DNA of 31,557 nt from Phycisphaerae bacterium. GTDB lineage: Bacteria > Planctomycetota > Phycisphaerae > Sedimentisphaerales > SG8-4. Where the stretch lies: assembly GCA_030613765.1 (NCBI GenBank), contig JAUWLI010000003.1, forward strand, positions 1-31,557, read 5' to 3'. Shown here piece after piece: positions 1 through 7,223 of the stretch. The notes beneath the pieces are model-generated. The model did not search any database, had not been told where the DNA came from, and worked only from the letters and a program-made list of their open reading frames with translations. Positions within the stretch are counted from its first letter, which is position 1. Each line of letters opens with the position of its first letter. The translations under genes were made by a program, and so were the position numbers.

Positions 1-496
1 GAAGCGGGCCTTCTACAAGTCGTACATAACTATCATGATGTTCGGTAAAACGTTGTCCTTCAGTCAGTACGATATAACCGTCGAGTTTTGTTGCGGCGCT
101 CCAGAAACCACCTGCAAAAAGCACGATTAAGCTAAGGTGCAGTAAGAAAAAACCGCCTTTCTCTATCCCCCTCGGACCATTCAAAGCAGAAAGGCCTCCA
201 TCTTTTACAAAATGCAGGACCGTGCACGTAAGAGTGTTTACTCCAAGAACAACAATAGTAATCAGAAATGGCCAGGACTGGAATACATGGAAAAAGCCAG
301 CAGGTTCCAGGGCACGGGTGAGGGTCGGGTGCTCCTGTTGCCAGGCTGCGATGTCTTTGGATTCTATCATTCCTTCCTGTGGCAGGACTGCCCCAGCGAG
401 TGAAAACAGAATTACTATAAGAACAAGCACGAGGGCCAGTTTTGAAGAACTAAGAAAACGCAGCGGGATGGTTAATAAGATGTATCGCAGCGACAT
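1..496 (-). CDS. resB: ResB-like cytochrome c biogenesis protein, N-terminal part (runs off the window)
   Basis: ResB (Ccs1) is the membrane partner of ResC/CcsA in System II cytochrome c maturation and handles heme and apocytochrome outside the membrane. About 165 residues are visible. They begin MSLRYILLTIPLRFLSSSKL, followed by a membrane helix at about 19-38, a PQEG loop, a second helix near 75-93 with the ResB-like pattern FHVFQSWPFL, and a third near 113-131 beginning GGFFLLHLSL with a possible heme-ligand histidine. The start ATG is at 494-496, with a strong AGGAAGG ribosome site at 504-510. The gene is last in the minus-strand unit that begins with the 3445 protein and the 11-heme cytochrome, so it may serve that cytochrome. 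The rest of the gene, and any ResC partner, lie outside the window. The family assignment is from the helix pattern only. Confidence 0.75.
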   Translation of the reverse strand, partial: MSLRYILLTIPLRFLSSSKLALVLVLIVILFSLAGAVLPQEGMIESKDIAAWQQEHPTLTRALEPAGFFHVFQSWPFLITIVVLGVNTLTCTVLHFVKDGGLSALNGPRGIEKGGFFLLHLSLIVLFAGGFWSAATKLDGYIVLTEGQRFTEHHDSYVRLVEGPL

Positions 497-508
497 TGCC
501 GGTCCTTC

Positions 509-655
509 CTAACGGGGTTCTGGTGTCACGTAGCTCACGTGTTCATCCTTGACATATGATTGATCATACGAACTGAGGAGCGGTTTGGCCAGAGCCTTAA
601 CGAGAGTAAGTTTTTGAACTATTTCGGTGATTACAATCACCACCTCTGCAGGCAC
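509..655 (-). CDS. possible 48-residue protein between the 11-heme cytochrome and resB
   Basis: This short frame begins with GTG at 653-655, inside the 3' end of the cytochrome gene, and ends with TAG at 509-511. That stop overlaps the AGGAAGG ribosome site of resB, an arrangement typical of translational coupling. The product would be about 48 residues, starting MPAEVVIVITEIVQKL and ending YVTPEPR. It has an amphipathic helical first half and a polar tail, with no cysteine and no recognised family. An AGGG lies about 11 bases upstream of the GTG. It may instead be a chance frame or a tail separated from the cytochrome by a frameshift; the cytochrome's own ending looks complete. Confidence is low. 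Confidence 0.35.
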   Translation of the reverse strand: MPAEVVIVITEIVQKLTLVKALAKPLLSSYDQSYVKDEHVSYVTPEPR

Positions 656-2246
656 CTATCGGATTTCCCTTGTCTACATCGGTCATCCAGCCGCTCATCC
701 AGCCTCCGAGGATGAAGTGCTCTGTGTTGACTCCCGATGAGAATGAGCCCGCTGGCCATGTGAAGCTTCCACCGTGGATATTGCCTCTTGATGAGTTGTT
801 GCCGACCCCTGCGCTGAAATCCACTACGCCGCCGTGGCACCCCATACAGCCGAGTTCATTACCGTTGGCTGCACTATGCTGATTTTGTGCAGCGCCATGG
901 TATTCGAATATGCTGCCGACGCTCTCCGGGTCACTGGAGTTGGCGTAAACGCTTGCCTTATGGCACGTCGTGCAGAAGGATTCCACCGTGGCCCCCATTC
1001 CCGCCGGCAGGTTGCCCGGGCTGGTTGTGGCTTCCATGGTGTCGAGGTCGATAGCGCTGCGAAGCATCCGTTGATTGGCGTGTCCATGGCCGTTTGCCAC
1101 ATGGCAGTCGAAGCAGGATATCGGATCATGAGTTGAAGTCTGGTTCCAGGGTATCTCCATGGTGATATTGCTCCCGTTGCTCGCACTGGAAATCGTGTAG
1201 GGATTGCTGCCGGCCCCGCGAACGGCGTGATGGTAGTTGTTGGCAGTATCCAATTGACCAAACACATCGGGGACATCTCTTCCGTCATCCGCCGAGAATG
1301 GTCGTAACGGAGTGTTGGAATCAACTGCGGTTGCGGCAGCCCCACCTGAGTCGTGACATTTCATGCAGAAGTTGTTCTGGACATCGGTGACCCATGTTTC
1401 CAGCGTATCGACATTCGTATTCCTTGTAAACTGCGTGAATCCCGTCAGGGCGGTGCCGGTGTCCGGATTGCGCAGGTCAATTAAGCCGTTTTTATGGTCA
1501 GTTTCCGACTCCATATGGCAGACCGCGCAGTCGGCATCGTTAGCCGTGCCGCCCATGACATGACGTGATGTTAGGCCGAATTCACCTACGACAGCTCTCC
1601 TTTCAGGAACCCCATCATCAGGGTCTTCATCCTGGACTTCGCCGTGGCAGTCAAGACAGCTTCCACCGCTTCCGGCAAAACCGTCTGTGTGTGGATGGCA
1701 GGATATACAGTTGCCGCCTACCTCATGGTCGTTATCAGCGGGAGTGTTTGGATCATGGTCGATAAACCCGTCATTGGTGTGTCTGTCGGTGGACATGTGA
1801 CAGCTCTGGCAGATACCATTGTATGGGGGATTTGACGAGCTAAAAGCAAAATGAGCCGGTCTTATTTCAAACTGTGCCGGTTCAAGCGCGCCAGCAACGT
1901 ATTTGCTGGTATTACCTCTAACATAACTCAGGTTCAGAGCAGTCTGTGGATCGGTACTATTGTGGATTTCATGGCAGGAACCGCAATCTATAATTGTGGT
2001 ATTCGAATCAACCGGATGGAGAGCAATATCACTCAAATGACCGGCGTTGGGGTCAGTTGGATTATGACAGGTTTTACATAAAATCTCCTGTCCCGCATCT
2101 CGTGGTATAAGGGAACCTGTGTGCCCAAAATGACAGTCGACACAGTTAATGTTGTTATTATCATTATGGGATAATGCCTGAGCCATACTGACCGTTAACG
2201 CAAGCATCGCTAATCCAATAATAATATGGATGAATCGCTTATACAT
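597..2246 (-). CDS. secreted 11-heme c-type cytochrome
   Basis: This is a periplasmic or extracellular electron carrier of 549 residues. It starts with a signal peptide (MYKRFIHIIIGLAMLAL, cleavage near AQA-LS). It carries eleven CxxCH sites: CVDCH, CKTCH, CGSCH, CQSCH, CISCH, CLDCH, CAVCH, CMKCH, CFDCH, CTTCH and CMGCH. The last stretch contains C-RGGD-C-NH, a CX4CxH arrangement resembling the CX4C motifs of Geobacter multiheme proteins, but it is not a standard heme site. The spaces between hemes are long and rich in Asn, Gly and Ser, as in extracellular cytochromes. I prefer the ATG at 2246. An in-frame TTG at 2270 would overlap the stop of the upstream propeller gene and give eight extra polar residues before the signal peptide. 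It is second in the sigma-54 unit beginning at 3445. The exact electron partner is unknown. Confidence 0.9.
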   Translation of the reverse strand: MYKRFIHIIIGLAMLALTVSMAQALSHNDNNNINCVDCHFGHTGSLIPRDAGQEILCKTCHNPTDPNAGHLSDIALHPVDSNTTIIDCGSCHEIHNSTDPQTALNLSYVRGNTSKYVAGALEPAQFEIRPAHFAFSSSNPPYNGICQSCHMSTDRHTNDGFIDHDPNTPADNDHEVGGNCISCHPHTDGFAGSGGSCLDCHGEVQDEDPDDGVPERRAVVGEFGLTSRHVMGGTANDADCAVCHMESETDHKNGLIDLRNPDTGTALTGFTQFTRNTNVDTLETWVTDVQNNFCMKCHDSGGAAATAVDSNTPLRPFSADDGRDVPDVFGQLDTANNYHHAVRGAGSNPYTISSASNGSNITMEIPWNQTSTHDPISCFDCHVANGHGHANQRMLRSAIDLDTMEATTSPGNLPAGMGATVESFCTTCHKASVYANSSDPESVGSIFEYHGAAQNQHSAANGNELGCMGCHGGVVDFSAGVGNNSSRGNIHGGSFTWPAGSFSSGVNTEHFILGGWMSGWMTDVDKGNPIGACRGGDCNHRNSSKTYSR

Positions 2247-2266
2247 ACAATACAGTGTTTCCTTGC

Positions 2267-3445
2267 TCAATATTGAAATATCTGTAATCGCTTGTTTTCA
2301 CTATCTGTCAGCACCGCCGTATTAGGATCTTTAAGCACAATGTCCAAAAGCAATTTAGTATGATCCGGTTCCTCTCCAGATGGATATGAACCTAAGAACG
2401 TGCCGTCCTGAGCGTCGAGAATCTGTACCTTGTTAAGATAGCAGTCTAACGCATGAATTCGCCCCTGACTGTCAATCGCAAGACTCTGTAACTTCACGAA
2501 CCTGCCATGCCAGAAGCTACCAAACGTAGAGACTTTTCTACCAAAAGAACGGAGGAAATTACCCTGCAGGTCAAAGACCTGTACGAGCGAATGTCCCGTG
2601 TCGGCCACGTAGAGTTCGCCGACCTCCTGGCCTGTGCCATTGCTGACATAGGCAATCGTCAATGCAACCGGCGAGCGAAGCTGCCCCTGGCCATCGCCAC
2701 TTGTGCCGATATTTCGTACAACCGAGTATTTGGGATCGTAAACCCTTACAGTGTTGCTCAGACTATCGAGCACAAAGAGATTACCTTCGCGGTCCAGGGC
2801 CAGGTCGTTGGGCATCCTGATTATTCCACCACCAACGGTTGCTAATTTTGCCCCCCGGCAGCTGTAGATCTCAACATTATCCCGCCTATTGTTCCCTACG
2901 TATATGTTCCCCTCAGCATCAACTGCAACACCGAGGGGACTTTCGAGTCCCTTAAGCACACCAATCAGATCGAGTCCGGCATTATATACGAAAACAGCTC
3001 CAGCCTGGGCATCGCTTACGTAGAACTTGCCGTCGAGCCCGATTGCCAGCCGGGTGGGGTAGTTGTTGGTGTTCTGAACAGAAAAGTTTCCGCTCTTGTG
3101 CCAGAGCCAGCTCCGGGCAAAAATCTTAAGATCAATTCTGTCAACGGTGTTATTGTGATCGAAATCCGCCCCCTCACACCAGTCGGGAGTATTGCAATCC
3201 GTCCTAAGCCAGTGCGAAGCCAGGACGGCAAATTCTGCGAAACCAATTCTACTACTACCGCAAATATTACCTTCAATACTGACTGGTTTGGCATAAGCCT
3301 GACTGGACACATCATCCAGGCCGGGTAAAAAACCCAATGGTCCTGCTCTTAAAACCACCAAAATCAGGACAATAACCATTATGGTCGTAAAACGGACGCG
3401 AGCTGCTCTGAATTGTGTCTTACTGAAATCCATATCAATCCACAT
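2267..3445 (-). CDS. exported dockerin-like / NHL beta-propeller protein
   Basis: The protein has 392 residues. An N-terminal membrane helix or signal lies at about 20-40. A dockerin-type, EF-hand-like segment follows at about 58-115 (ASHWL, PDWCEGADFDHN, a second helix ending SWLW). The remainder is a six-bladed NHL propeller with repeated blades such as GLDGKFYVSDAQ, AEGNIYVGNN, EGNLFVLD, GELYVADTGHSLVQVF and GRIHALDC. Dockerin-like segments of this kind are common in secreted Phycisphaerae proteins and may act in surface attachment. NHL propellers are often encoded beside multiheme cytochromes and are presumed binding scaffolds. It is the first gene of the unit, about 120 bases after the sigma-54 start, and its stop overlaps the alternative TTG start of the cytochrome. 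ATG codons at 3445 and 3433 are both possible starts. Confidence 0.85.
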   Translation of the reverse strand: MWIDMDFSKTQFRAARVRFTTIMVIVLILVVLRAGPLGFLPGLDDVSSQAYAKPVSIEGNICGSSRIGFAEFAVLASHWLRTDCNTPDWCEGADFDHNNTVDRIDLKIFARSWLWHKSGNFSVQNTNNYPTRLAIGLDGKFYVSDAQAGAVFVYNAGLDLIGVLKGLESPLGVAVDAEGNIYVGNNRRDNVEIYSCRGAKLATVGGGIIRMPNDLALDREGNLFVLDSLSNTVRVYDPKYSVVRNIGTSGDGQGQLRSPVALTIAYVSNGTGQEVGELYVADTGHSLVQVFDLQGNFLRSFGRKVSTFGSFWHGRFVKLQSLAIDSQGRIHALDCYLNKVQILDAQDGTFLGSYPSGEEPDHTKLLLDIVLKDPNTAVLTDSENKRLQIFQY

Positions 3446-3574
3446 TAATCACACATCTTCGGGACTAAATAAGTCACCACTATCACAAGGATTATAAAAC
3501 CTACGACCTTACAACTTTTTGCCGTCACAAAAAGCGGTTAACACAGAACTATACCGTCCACCAACTAATCAGGT

Positions 3575-3590
3575 GGCAATCTGCGTGCCA
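3575..3590 (-). promoter_or_regulatory. sigma-54 promoter (-24/-12) of the propeller/11-heme cytochrome operon
   Basis: On the minus strand the sequence reads TGGCACG-CAGA-TTGCC. This matches the sigma-54 consensus TGGCACG-N4-TTGCW except at the last base, with exactly ten bases between the invariant GG and GC. It is intergenic and in the right orientation. The predicted start of transcription is near 3564, giving a leader of about 120 bases before the ATG at 3445. Sigma-54 promoters need an NtrC-type activator; one is encoded at 27776-29155. Confidence 0.75.
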
Positions 3591-3673
3591 GAATTGAACT
3601 TTTGAGGTCCGAGCAAGATACAACGCCGTAAGTATTTGCTACTCAAGACGATAGGGCAGGAGAAAGATAAAAA

Positions 3674-3686
3674 AAGTCTGCCTCTT
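3674..3686 (-). promoter_or_regulatory. 13-base upstream element AAGTCTGCCTCTT, copy 1
   Basis: The plus-strand sequence AAGTCTGCCTCTT is repeated exactly at 17423-17435. Its centre is about 116 bases upstream of the predicted sigma-54 start near 3564; the other copy is at about 117 from its own start. It has AAG...CTT arms around seven bases. Equal spacing from two sigma-54 promoters makes an enhancer site for an NtrC-type activator the simplest reading. This is inference. Confidence 0.5.
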
Positions 3687-3738
3687 TAAAAGTTTTTAGG
3701 CCCATCATTCCCGTTTGTAAGACGTACCCAATATATAA

Positions 3739-3754
3739 TTCTCACAAATGAGAC
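3739..3754. promoter_or_regulatory. palindromic operator candidate, copy 1
   Basis: TTCTCA-CAAA-TGAGAC is an inverted repeat with one mismatch in twelve arm bases. The same site occurs as TTCTCA-ATTG-TGAGAA at 24817 and TTCTCA-TTTG-TGAGAA at 25553, with a weaker copy at 17458. Here it lies upstream of the sigma-54 promoter of the 3445 operon, its centre about 180 bases from the predicted start. The binding protein is unknown. A Crp/Fnr-type regulator (arms separated by four bases) or the Rrf2 protein at 27206 are candidates. Confidence 0.6.
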
Positions 3755-3860
3755 AAGTTGTGAATCAAAAGATTATAAGGCCATCCCCCATATTCATGAT
3801 ACTAAACACTCCTGCCACGGCTGACGAGAATCATACCAGACCATACTACATCCAAGATTC

Positions 3861-3983
3861 TCAGGAGTCCGACGTCCGGGCATCCAGCCTTTTGCGAAGG
3901 TCCCGTACCTGGCGATCCAGAATAAATAAGTATACAAAATAAACAAGCCATGCGACCGAAACTGCAAGACAAAGATAAAACAT
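3861..3983 (-). CDS. ccmD: CcmD-like small membrane protein of heme export
   Basis: This 40-residue protein starts at ATG 3981-3983 and stops at TGA 3861-3863, 16 bases after ccmC, with a GGAG ribosome site in front. It has one membrane helix (FYLCLAVSVAWLVYFVYLF) followed by a basic, charged helix (DRQVRDLRKRLDA), which is the standard CcmD layout. CcmD associates with CcmC and CcmE and helps release heme-loaded CcmE from the ABC complex. Position right after ccmC supports the call, since sequence identity in this family is low. A 67-residue frame on the same strand (3794-3997) overlaps it, but its composition is not protein-like. Confidence 0.78.
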   Translation of the reverse strand: MFYLCLAVSVAWLVYFVYLFILDRQVRDLRKRLDARTSDS

Positions 3984-3999
3984 AAAACTGTCTCCACTA

Positions 4000-4647
4000 T
4001 TAGGTTAATTCGTTTTCAAATTCTGCTTTGCTTTTCAATATATCCGTCTTTATCCAGATGAGCAGAGCTCCCAATAAGGCAATACTTAAGATGCTCAGGC
4101 CGAATGACGCTTTCTGCAACGCCGATTCAAATTTAACGTTGTCAATATGCTGATCCGCCATCAGACGGGCCGTGATAAAAATCATGGGTACATCAAGGAA
4201 AGCTATTATGCCAAACACTGCACAGATGCGCGCCCGGTATCGCGGGTTTTGAATATTTGCCCGCAATATAAGATAAGCGACGCAAAGAAACCACAAAATG
4301 GCTGAGCTTATCAGCCTCGGGCTGGGTGTCCACCACGTGTTCCAGAACGGACGCGAGAATATCGAACCGGTGGCATTTAGAACTGTTGTAAATACCAATG
4401 CAACCTCAGCAGAAGCAGCACCGATATAATCCCATATCGGCTTATTTGTTACAAGATAACATATTGCGGCAACAAACAATACCAGAAAACATAAGGTCGA
4501 ACAAATAGCACTGGGAACGTGAACATAAACAATGTTCTTCTCGACAGTAATGTTCTTTTCTTCCGGCACAACCTGGCCAACTGTAAACGCCATCCATGTC
4601 GATATCAACAAAAGAGCAACCGTTAATAACAATAAAATACGCCGCAT
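4000..4647 (-). CDS. ccmC: heme exporter / heme-handling protein CcmC
   Basis: CcmC is a six-helix membrane protein of the heme-handling family that attaches heme to CcmE on the outer face of the inner membrane. The 215 residues include a periplasmic histidine in YVHVPSA (about 43), the tryptophan-rich WWD-type segment SRPFWNTWWTPSPRL (about 99-111) and a second possible heme-ligand histidine in ADQHIDN (about 167). The WWD segment is divergent: WTPSPRL replaces the usual WxWDxRL, so an aspartate conserved elsewhere is absent. The gene lies ten bases after ccmB and sixteen before ccmD. Confidence 0.92.
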   Translation of the reverse strand: MRRILLLLTVALLLISTWMAFTVGQVVPEEKNITVEKNIVYVHVPSAICSTLCFLVLFVAAICYLVTNKPIWDYIGAASAEVALVFTTVLNATGSIFSRPFWNTWWTPSPRLISSAILWFLCVAYLILRANIQNPRYRARICAVFGIIAFLDVPMIFITARLMADQHIDNVKFESALQKASFGLSILSIALLGALLIWIKTDILKSKAEFENELT

Positions 4648-4657
4648 ATTGCTTCTC

Positions 4658-5362
4658 CTATTCCTGCACTACAAATCCGAAAAGCAGCCAGCCGGCAGCA
4701 GTAAACACTACATCAAAGGCGGCCAGGTAACCAACTGCCGTTTTGAAATCTCCCACAAAAGCCAAAGCCCCTGTCCCTGCAAGCTGCTCTGGAATGGCTC
4801 CAAAAAGTAAAAGCAGCGCGAACGTCGCAGGTATCATCATCGGCATCAATACCACAAGTACAATAATGCTCAGAAGCGAGCTGCTGAACTGGACGGTCGC
4901 TGAAAACAATGTCCCTATGCTGGATATCCCGATATTACCTAATAACAAGACAGCTATCAATGAAAGCCAACTATCCGGGGGCTTAAGCTGAAAAGACAAG
5001 ATAACAACAGGTACAATGATAATTTCAAAAATACAAAGCATCACAACATTGACAAACAGCTTAGACAAAAATATTGTTCCTACATCAACAGGAGCCAGCA
5101 ATAACGCGTTAATGCAATTTTGTTGCTGTTCGACTGCAAAGGACCTTTCCTGGGCCAAAAGACCGGCAAACAAAAACGCTATCCATAACGCAGCAGGCCC
5201 CATAACAGACTCCTGTATGGATGCCGCCTCGGATACTATGCGCAAAATCCAAACAATAAGCATTCCAAGAACAATCATCGTCGGAAGGACTTGTTTGGCC
5301 CTGAGTTCAGTAATAATATCCTTAACAAAGATAGCCTTAAAACTTAACCAGAAATAGTTCAT
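4658..5362 (-). CDS. ccmB: heme exporter membrane subunit CcmB
   Basis: CcmB is the membrane component of the CcmAB(C) ABC transporter that drives release of holo-CcmE. The 234-residue protein has about six hydrophobic helices. It carries family-typical segments near the start (KDIITELRAKQVLPTMIV) and after helix 2 (FAGLLAQERSF followed by ALLLAPVD). The start ATG overlaps the ccmA stop by four bases (ATGA), and the end is ten bases before ccmC, so ccmA-B-C are translated as a unit. Confidence 0.92.
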   Translation of the reverse strand: MNYFWLSFKAIFVKDIITELRAKQVLPTMIVLGMLIVWILRIVSEAASIQESVMGPAALWIAFLFAGLLAQERSFAVEQQQNCINALLLAPVDVGTIFLSKLFVNVVMLCIFEIIIVPVVILSFQLKPPDSWLSLIAVLLLGNIGISSIGTLFSATVQFSSSLLSIIVLVVLMPMMIPATFALLLLFGAIPEQLAGTGALAFVGDFKTAVGYLAAFDVVFTAAGWLLFGFVVQE

Positions 5363-6102
5363 ATCCTGGCCCTCGCATAAGACAGGTAATCCTGAGCAAA
5401 GCTATCGGTATCTATATCAGGTTTCATCGCGTCAAAAATCAGGCTGCTTTTATCCAGAACTAAGACACGATCACAACACTTCAGCCCAACCTTTGTATCA
5501 TGGGTTGTCATCAATATTGTCCCATCGTTCCTGACAAAATCAGATAAGACTGAAATAAGATGTTGGCAGGCTTCGCCGTCCAGACCGGTAAAGGGTTCAT
5601 CTGCCAGTAATACGCTCGGCCGATGAACCAGGGCCCGGGCGATTGCCAGTCGCTGAAGCAGCCCACGAGAAAGCGTGCCTGCCCTGTCATATCTATAGGA
5701 GAAAAGCCCAACATCATGAAGAAGTTTATCGATTCGGGTTGTGCTGTCTTTTACACCATAAAGATTGGCGAAAAAAGAAAGATTTTCAATAGCCGTTAAA
5801 TTGGGATATACCATACTCTTGTGTGATATTACACCAAGTTGCGGCTTGGCTTTCTCCGGATCCCTGCCGACGTTATATCCACAAATCCGGATAACGCCTT
5901 TATCCGGCTGTAAAAGACCCGTAATTATACGAAGCAATGTGCTCTTACCAACACCATTAACACCACACAAGCAAACCGAATGTGCACTGCATATCTGAAG
6001 GTCTATATTTTTCAAGACCAACCTCGCTGAGAAAGCTTTGCTTACCCCACTGATACTTATGACAGCGTTTGTGGCCCTGTTTTCCTGCATTCTTTCGTCC
6101 AT
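5359..6102 (-). CDS. ccmA: heme exporter ATP-binding protein CcmA
   Basis: This is the ATPase of the Ccm ABC transporter. It shows Walker A GVNGVGKST, an unusual signature LSRGLLQR in place of LSGGQxQR, Walker B VLLADEP followed by FTGLD, and the switch histidine in MTTHD. The family normally has LSxGxxxR, so the LSRG form is within range. The longest frame begins with TTG at 6111 (250 residues). I prefer the ATG at 6102, although no strong ribosome site precedes either; a further ATG at MQENRATN, preceded by GGACG, is also possible. The gene follows an unknown membrane-anchored protein by about 20 bases. Confidence 0.9.
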   Translation of the reverse strand: MDERMQENRATNAVISISGVSKAFSARLVLKNIDLQICSAHSVCLCGVNGVGKSTLLRIITGLLQPDKGVIRICGYNVGRDPEKAKPQLGVISHKSMVYPNLTAIENLSFFANLYGVKDSTTRIDKLLHDVGLFSYRYDRAGTLSRGLLQRLAIARALVHRPSVLLADEPFTGLDGEACQHLISVLSDFVRNDGTILMTTHDTKVGLKCCDRVLVLDKSSLIFDAMKPDIDTDSFAQDYLSYARARI

Positions 6103-6130
6103 AGTGTTCAAAAATGAAAGCTTAATGTTC

Positions 6131-7117
6131 TCACGAGTCAGCGATCTTTGGGCGCAGCCTCAGAACAACCAAAACCACGAGAGCACCAAATGTCAATGAT
6201 AAGATCAACCATGTAGTCAAACCGGATGTACTTACATTAAAACCCACAATCTGGAAAGCTACTTCTTCCGCCGGAGCCAGGTTACTGAGTTGATAATACT
6301 TCATTGGTGCACCGCTTGCATTAGTAACTTGGTTATCCGCTTCGCCGAGACCACGAAGCTTAGCCTGGCCCAATTCGGCAAAAACTATAAGGTTGGATGT
6401 CGGCAACGAAATGCCTTTGACAAAATCCATAGTACTCGAAGAAATGTCAAGAGTATATGAGAAATTGGCTTGATACTCACCAGGCGGTACTGCCATCGTA
6501 TCATAAAAGCCCTGCTCAGTAACAACCAGTGCATTCTCTTCAAAATAGCTTGTGGCTTTTAAGTTTTTAAATCCTTCAGGAAGCATTATTTCCAAAATAA
6601 TCTCTCTGTCCCGGCTGTCTTTTTGTTTTGAAATCACAGCCATATCCGAAGAGTTCCTAAGTTGCAAATACTCTGATATCTCGAGATATTCTGAACGGGC
6701 TTTTATAATAATGTGGTGTGTTCCCACAGAAAGATGTGACTTGTCCCAAGACACATCATAAACCTCAACATGGGCCAAGTGCCTATCTTCCGTCGGTTTT
6801 AGTACAACAGGCCGCCCATTAAACATCATGTCCTGATGCTTTGCACGAGCTAAAGCAACAATATTATCACCGATAGGCACATCCTCGAAAACAGCTTTGC
6901 CGTCAGCAGCAACCTCACCGTTTAAGCTATAAAGCAATTGACTGTTTTCGAATATTCCAACAATGACCTCATCACCGGATACATCAGCGCCATTTGCCGT
7001 TCCATTAGTTACTTCTACGACCACTACCCCTTTTGATGCAGTCATAGTCGCTTCGTCAGCAAGACAAATATGCGATGAAAAATACAACGCTAAAACTGAT
7101 ACAATAATATATTTCAA
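6131..7117 (-). CDS. unknown exported protein with C-terminal membrane anchor, within the ccm operon
   Basis: I do not recognise a named family. The 328-residue product has a signal peptide (MKYIIVSVLALYFSSHICLA), then a beta-rich ectodomain and one C-terminal membrane helix (about 302-321, TTWLILSLTFGALVVLVVL) with a short basic tail. The first part (about 28-120) looks like a carboxypeptidase-regulatory or transthyretin-like fold, with the phrase GKAVFEDVPIGDNIVALARAK. It has no CxxC or CxxCH, so it is not a CcmH or CcmG. The start is TTG at 7117 with AAGGG a few bases before it. Its place between ccmF and ccmA suggests an accessory in apocytochrome handling, perhaps taking the place of the absent CcmH/CcmI. 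That role is inference only. Confidence 0.8.
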   Translation of the reverse strand: MKYIIVSVLALYFSSHICLADEATMTASKGVVVVEVTNGTANGADVSGDEVIVGIFENSQLLYSLNGEVAADGKAVFEDVPIGDNIVALARAKHQDMMFNGRPVVLKPTEDRHLAHVEVYDVSWDKSHLSVGTHHIIIKARSEYLEISEYLQLRNSSDMAVISKQKDSRDREIILEIMLPEGFKNLKATSYFEENALVVTEQGFYDTMAVPPGEYQANFSYTLDISSSTMDFVKGISLPTSNLIVFAELGQAKLRGLGEADNQVTNASGAPMKYYQLSNLAPAEEVAFQIVGFNVSTSGLTTWLILSLTFGALVVLVVLRLRPKIADS

Positions 7118-7133
7118 ATGTCTCTACCCTTAT

Positions 7134-7223
7134 CTATTCCTTATTGTCAGACCGTTTTGCAAGAAGCGGCAAGACTATAAATAATACACACACACCTAAT
7201 AATATCCACTTCAAATAACTCAT
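7134..7223 (-). CDS. 29-residue single-helix membrane protein coupled to ccmF
   Basis: The start codon overlaps the ccmF stop in the sequence TAATG, which favours re-initiation by the same ribosome. The product begins MSYLKWILLGVCVLFIVL and ends in a short charged tail (AKRSDNKE): one membrane helix with the tail on one side. The stop is TAG at 7134-7136, seventeen bases before the next gene's TTG. It resembles CcmD in layout but a better CcmD lies at 3861. It may be a second small subunit of the maturation complex. The coding potential rests on the coupling and the clean helix-plus-tail design. Confidence 0.55.
   Translation of the reverse strand: MSYLKWILLGVCVLFIVLPLLAKRSDNKE

Larger units (their letters stand above)
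3446..3860. other. 415-base intergenic control region between ccmD and the 3445 operon
   Basis: I see no convincing protein or RNA gene here. The region holds, from the gene outward, a sigma-54 promoter (3575-3590), the 13-mer AAGTCTGCCTCTT (3674-3686) and the palindrome TTCTCACAAATGAGAC (3739-3754), all relevant to the minus-strand operon that starts at 3445. A GAGAATC/GATTCTC inverted repeat with a 23-base loop (3826-3862) overlaps the end of ccmD and might weakly terminate the ccm operon, but it has no T-run after it. Confidence 0.6.

Noticed and set aside
222..512. 96-residue plus-strand reading frame at the left edge
   Set aside because: It lies opposite the ResB-like gene, which has membrane helices, family pattern and a strong ribosome site. 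The plus-strand product has no recognisable features.
597..660. CRGGDCNH at the end of the 11-heme protein as a twelfth heme site
   Set aside because: The histidine is not directly after the second cysteine, so it is not a standard c-type site; I count eleven hemes.
960..980. TGGCACG inside the 11-heme gene on the plus strand
   Set aside because: It is coding DNA on the opposite strand of a CxxCH motif; spacing to the next GC is eight.
3826..3862. GAGAATC/GATTCTC inverted repeat near the end of ccmD as a terminator
   Set aside because: The loop is 23 bases, the stem seven, and no T-run follows on the minus strand.
3794..3997. 67-residue minus-strand frame overlapping ccmD
   Set aside because: It shares DNA with the better 40-residue ccmD frame, whose helix and basic tail fit the family and follow ccmC with a ribosome site.
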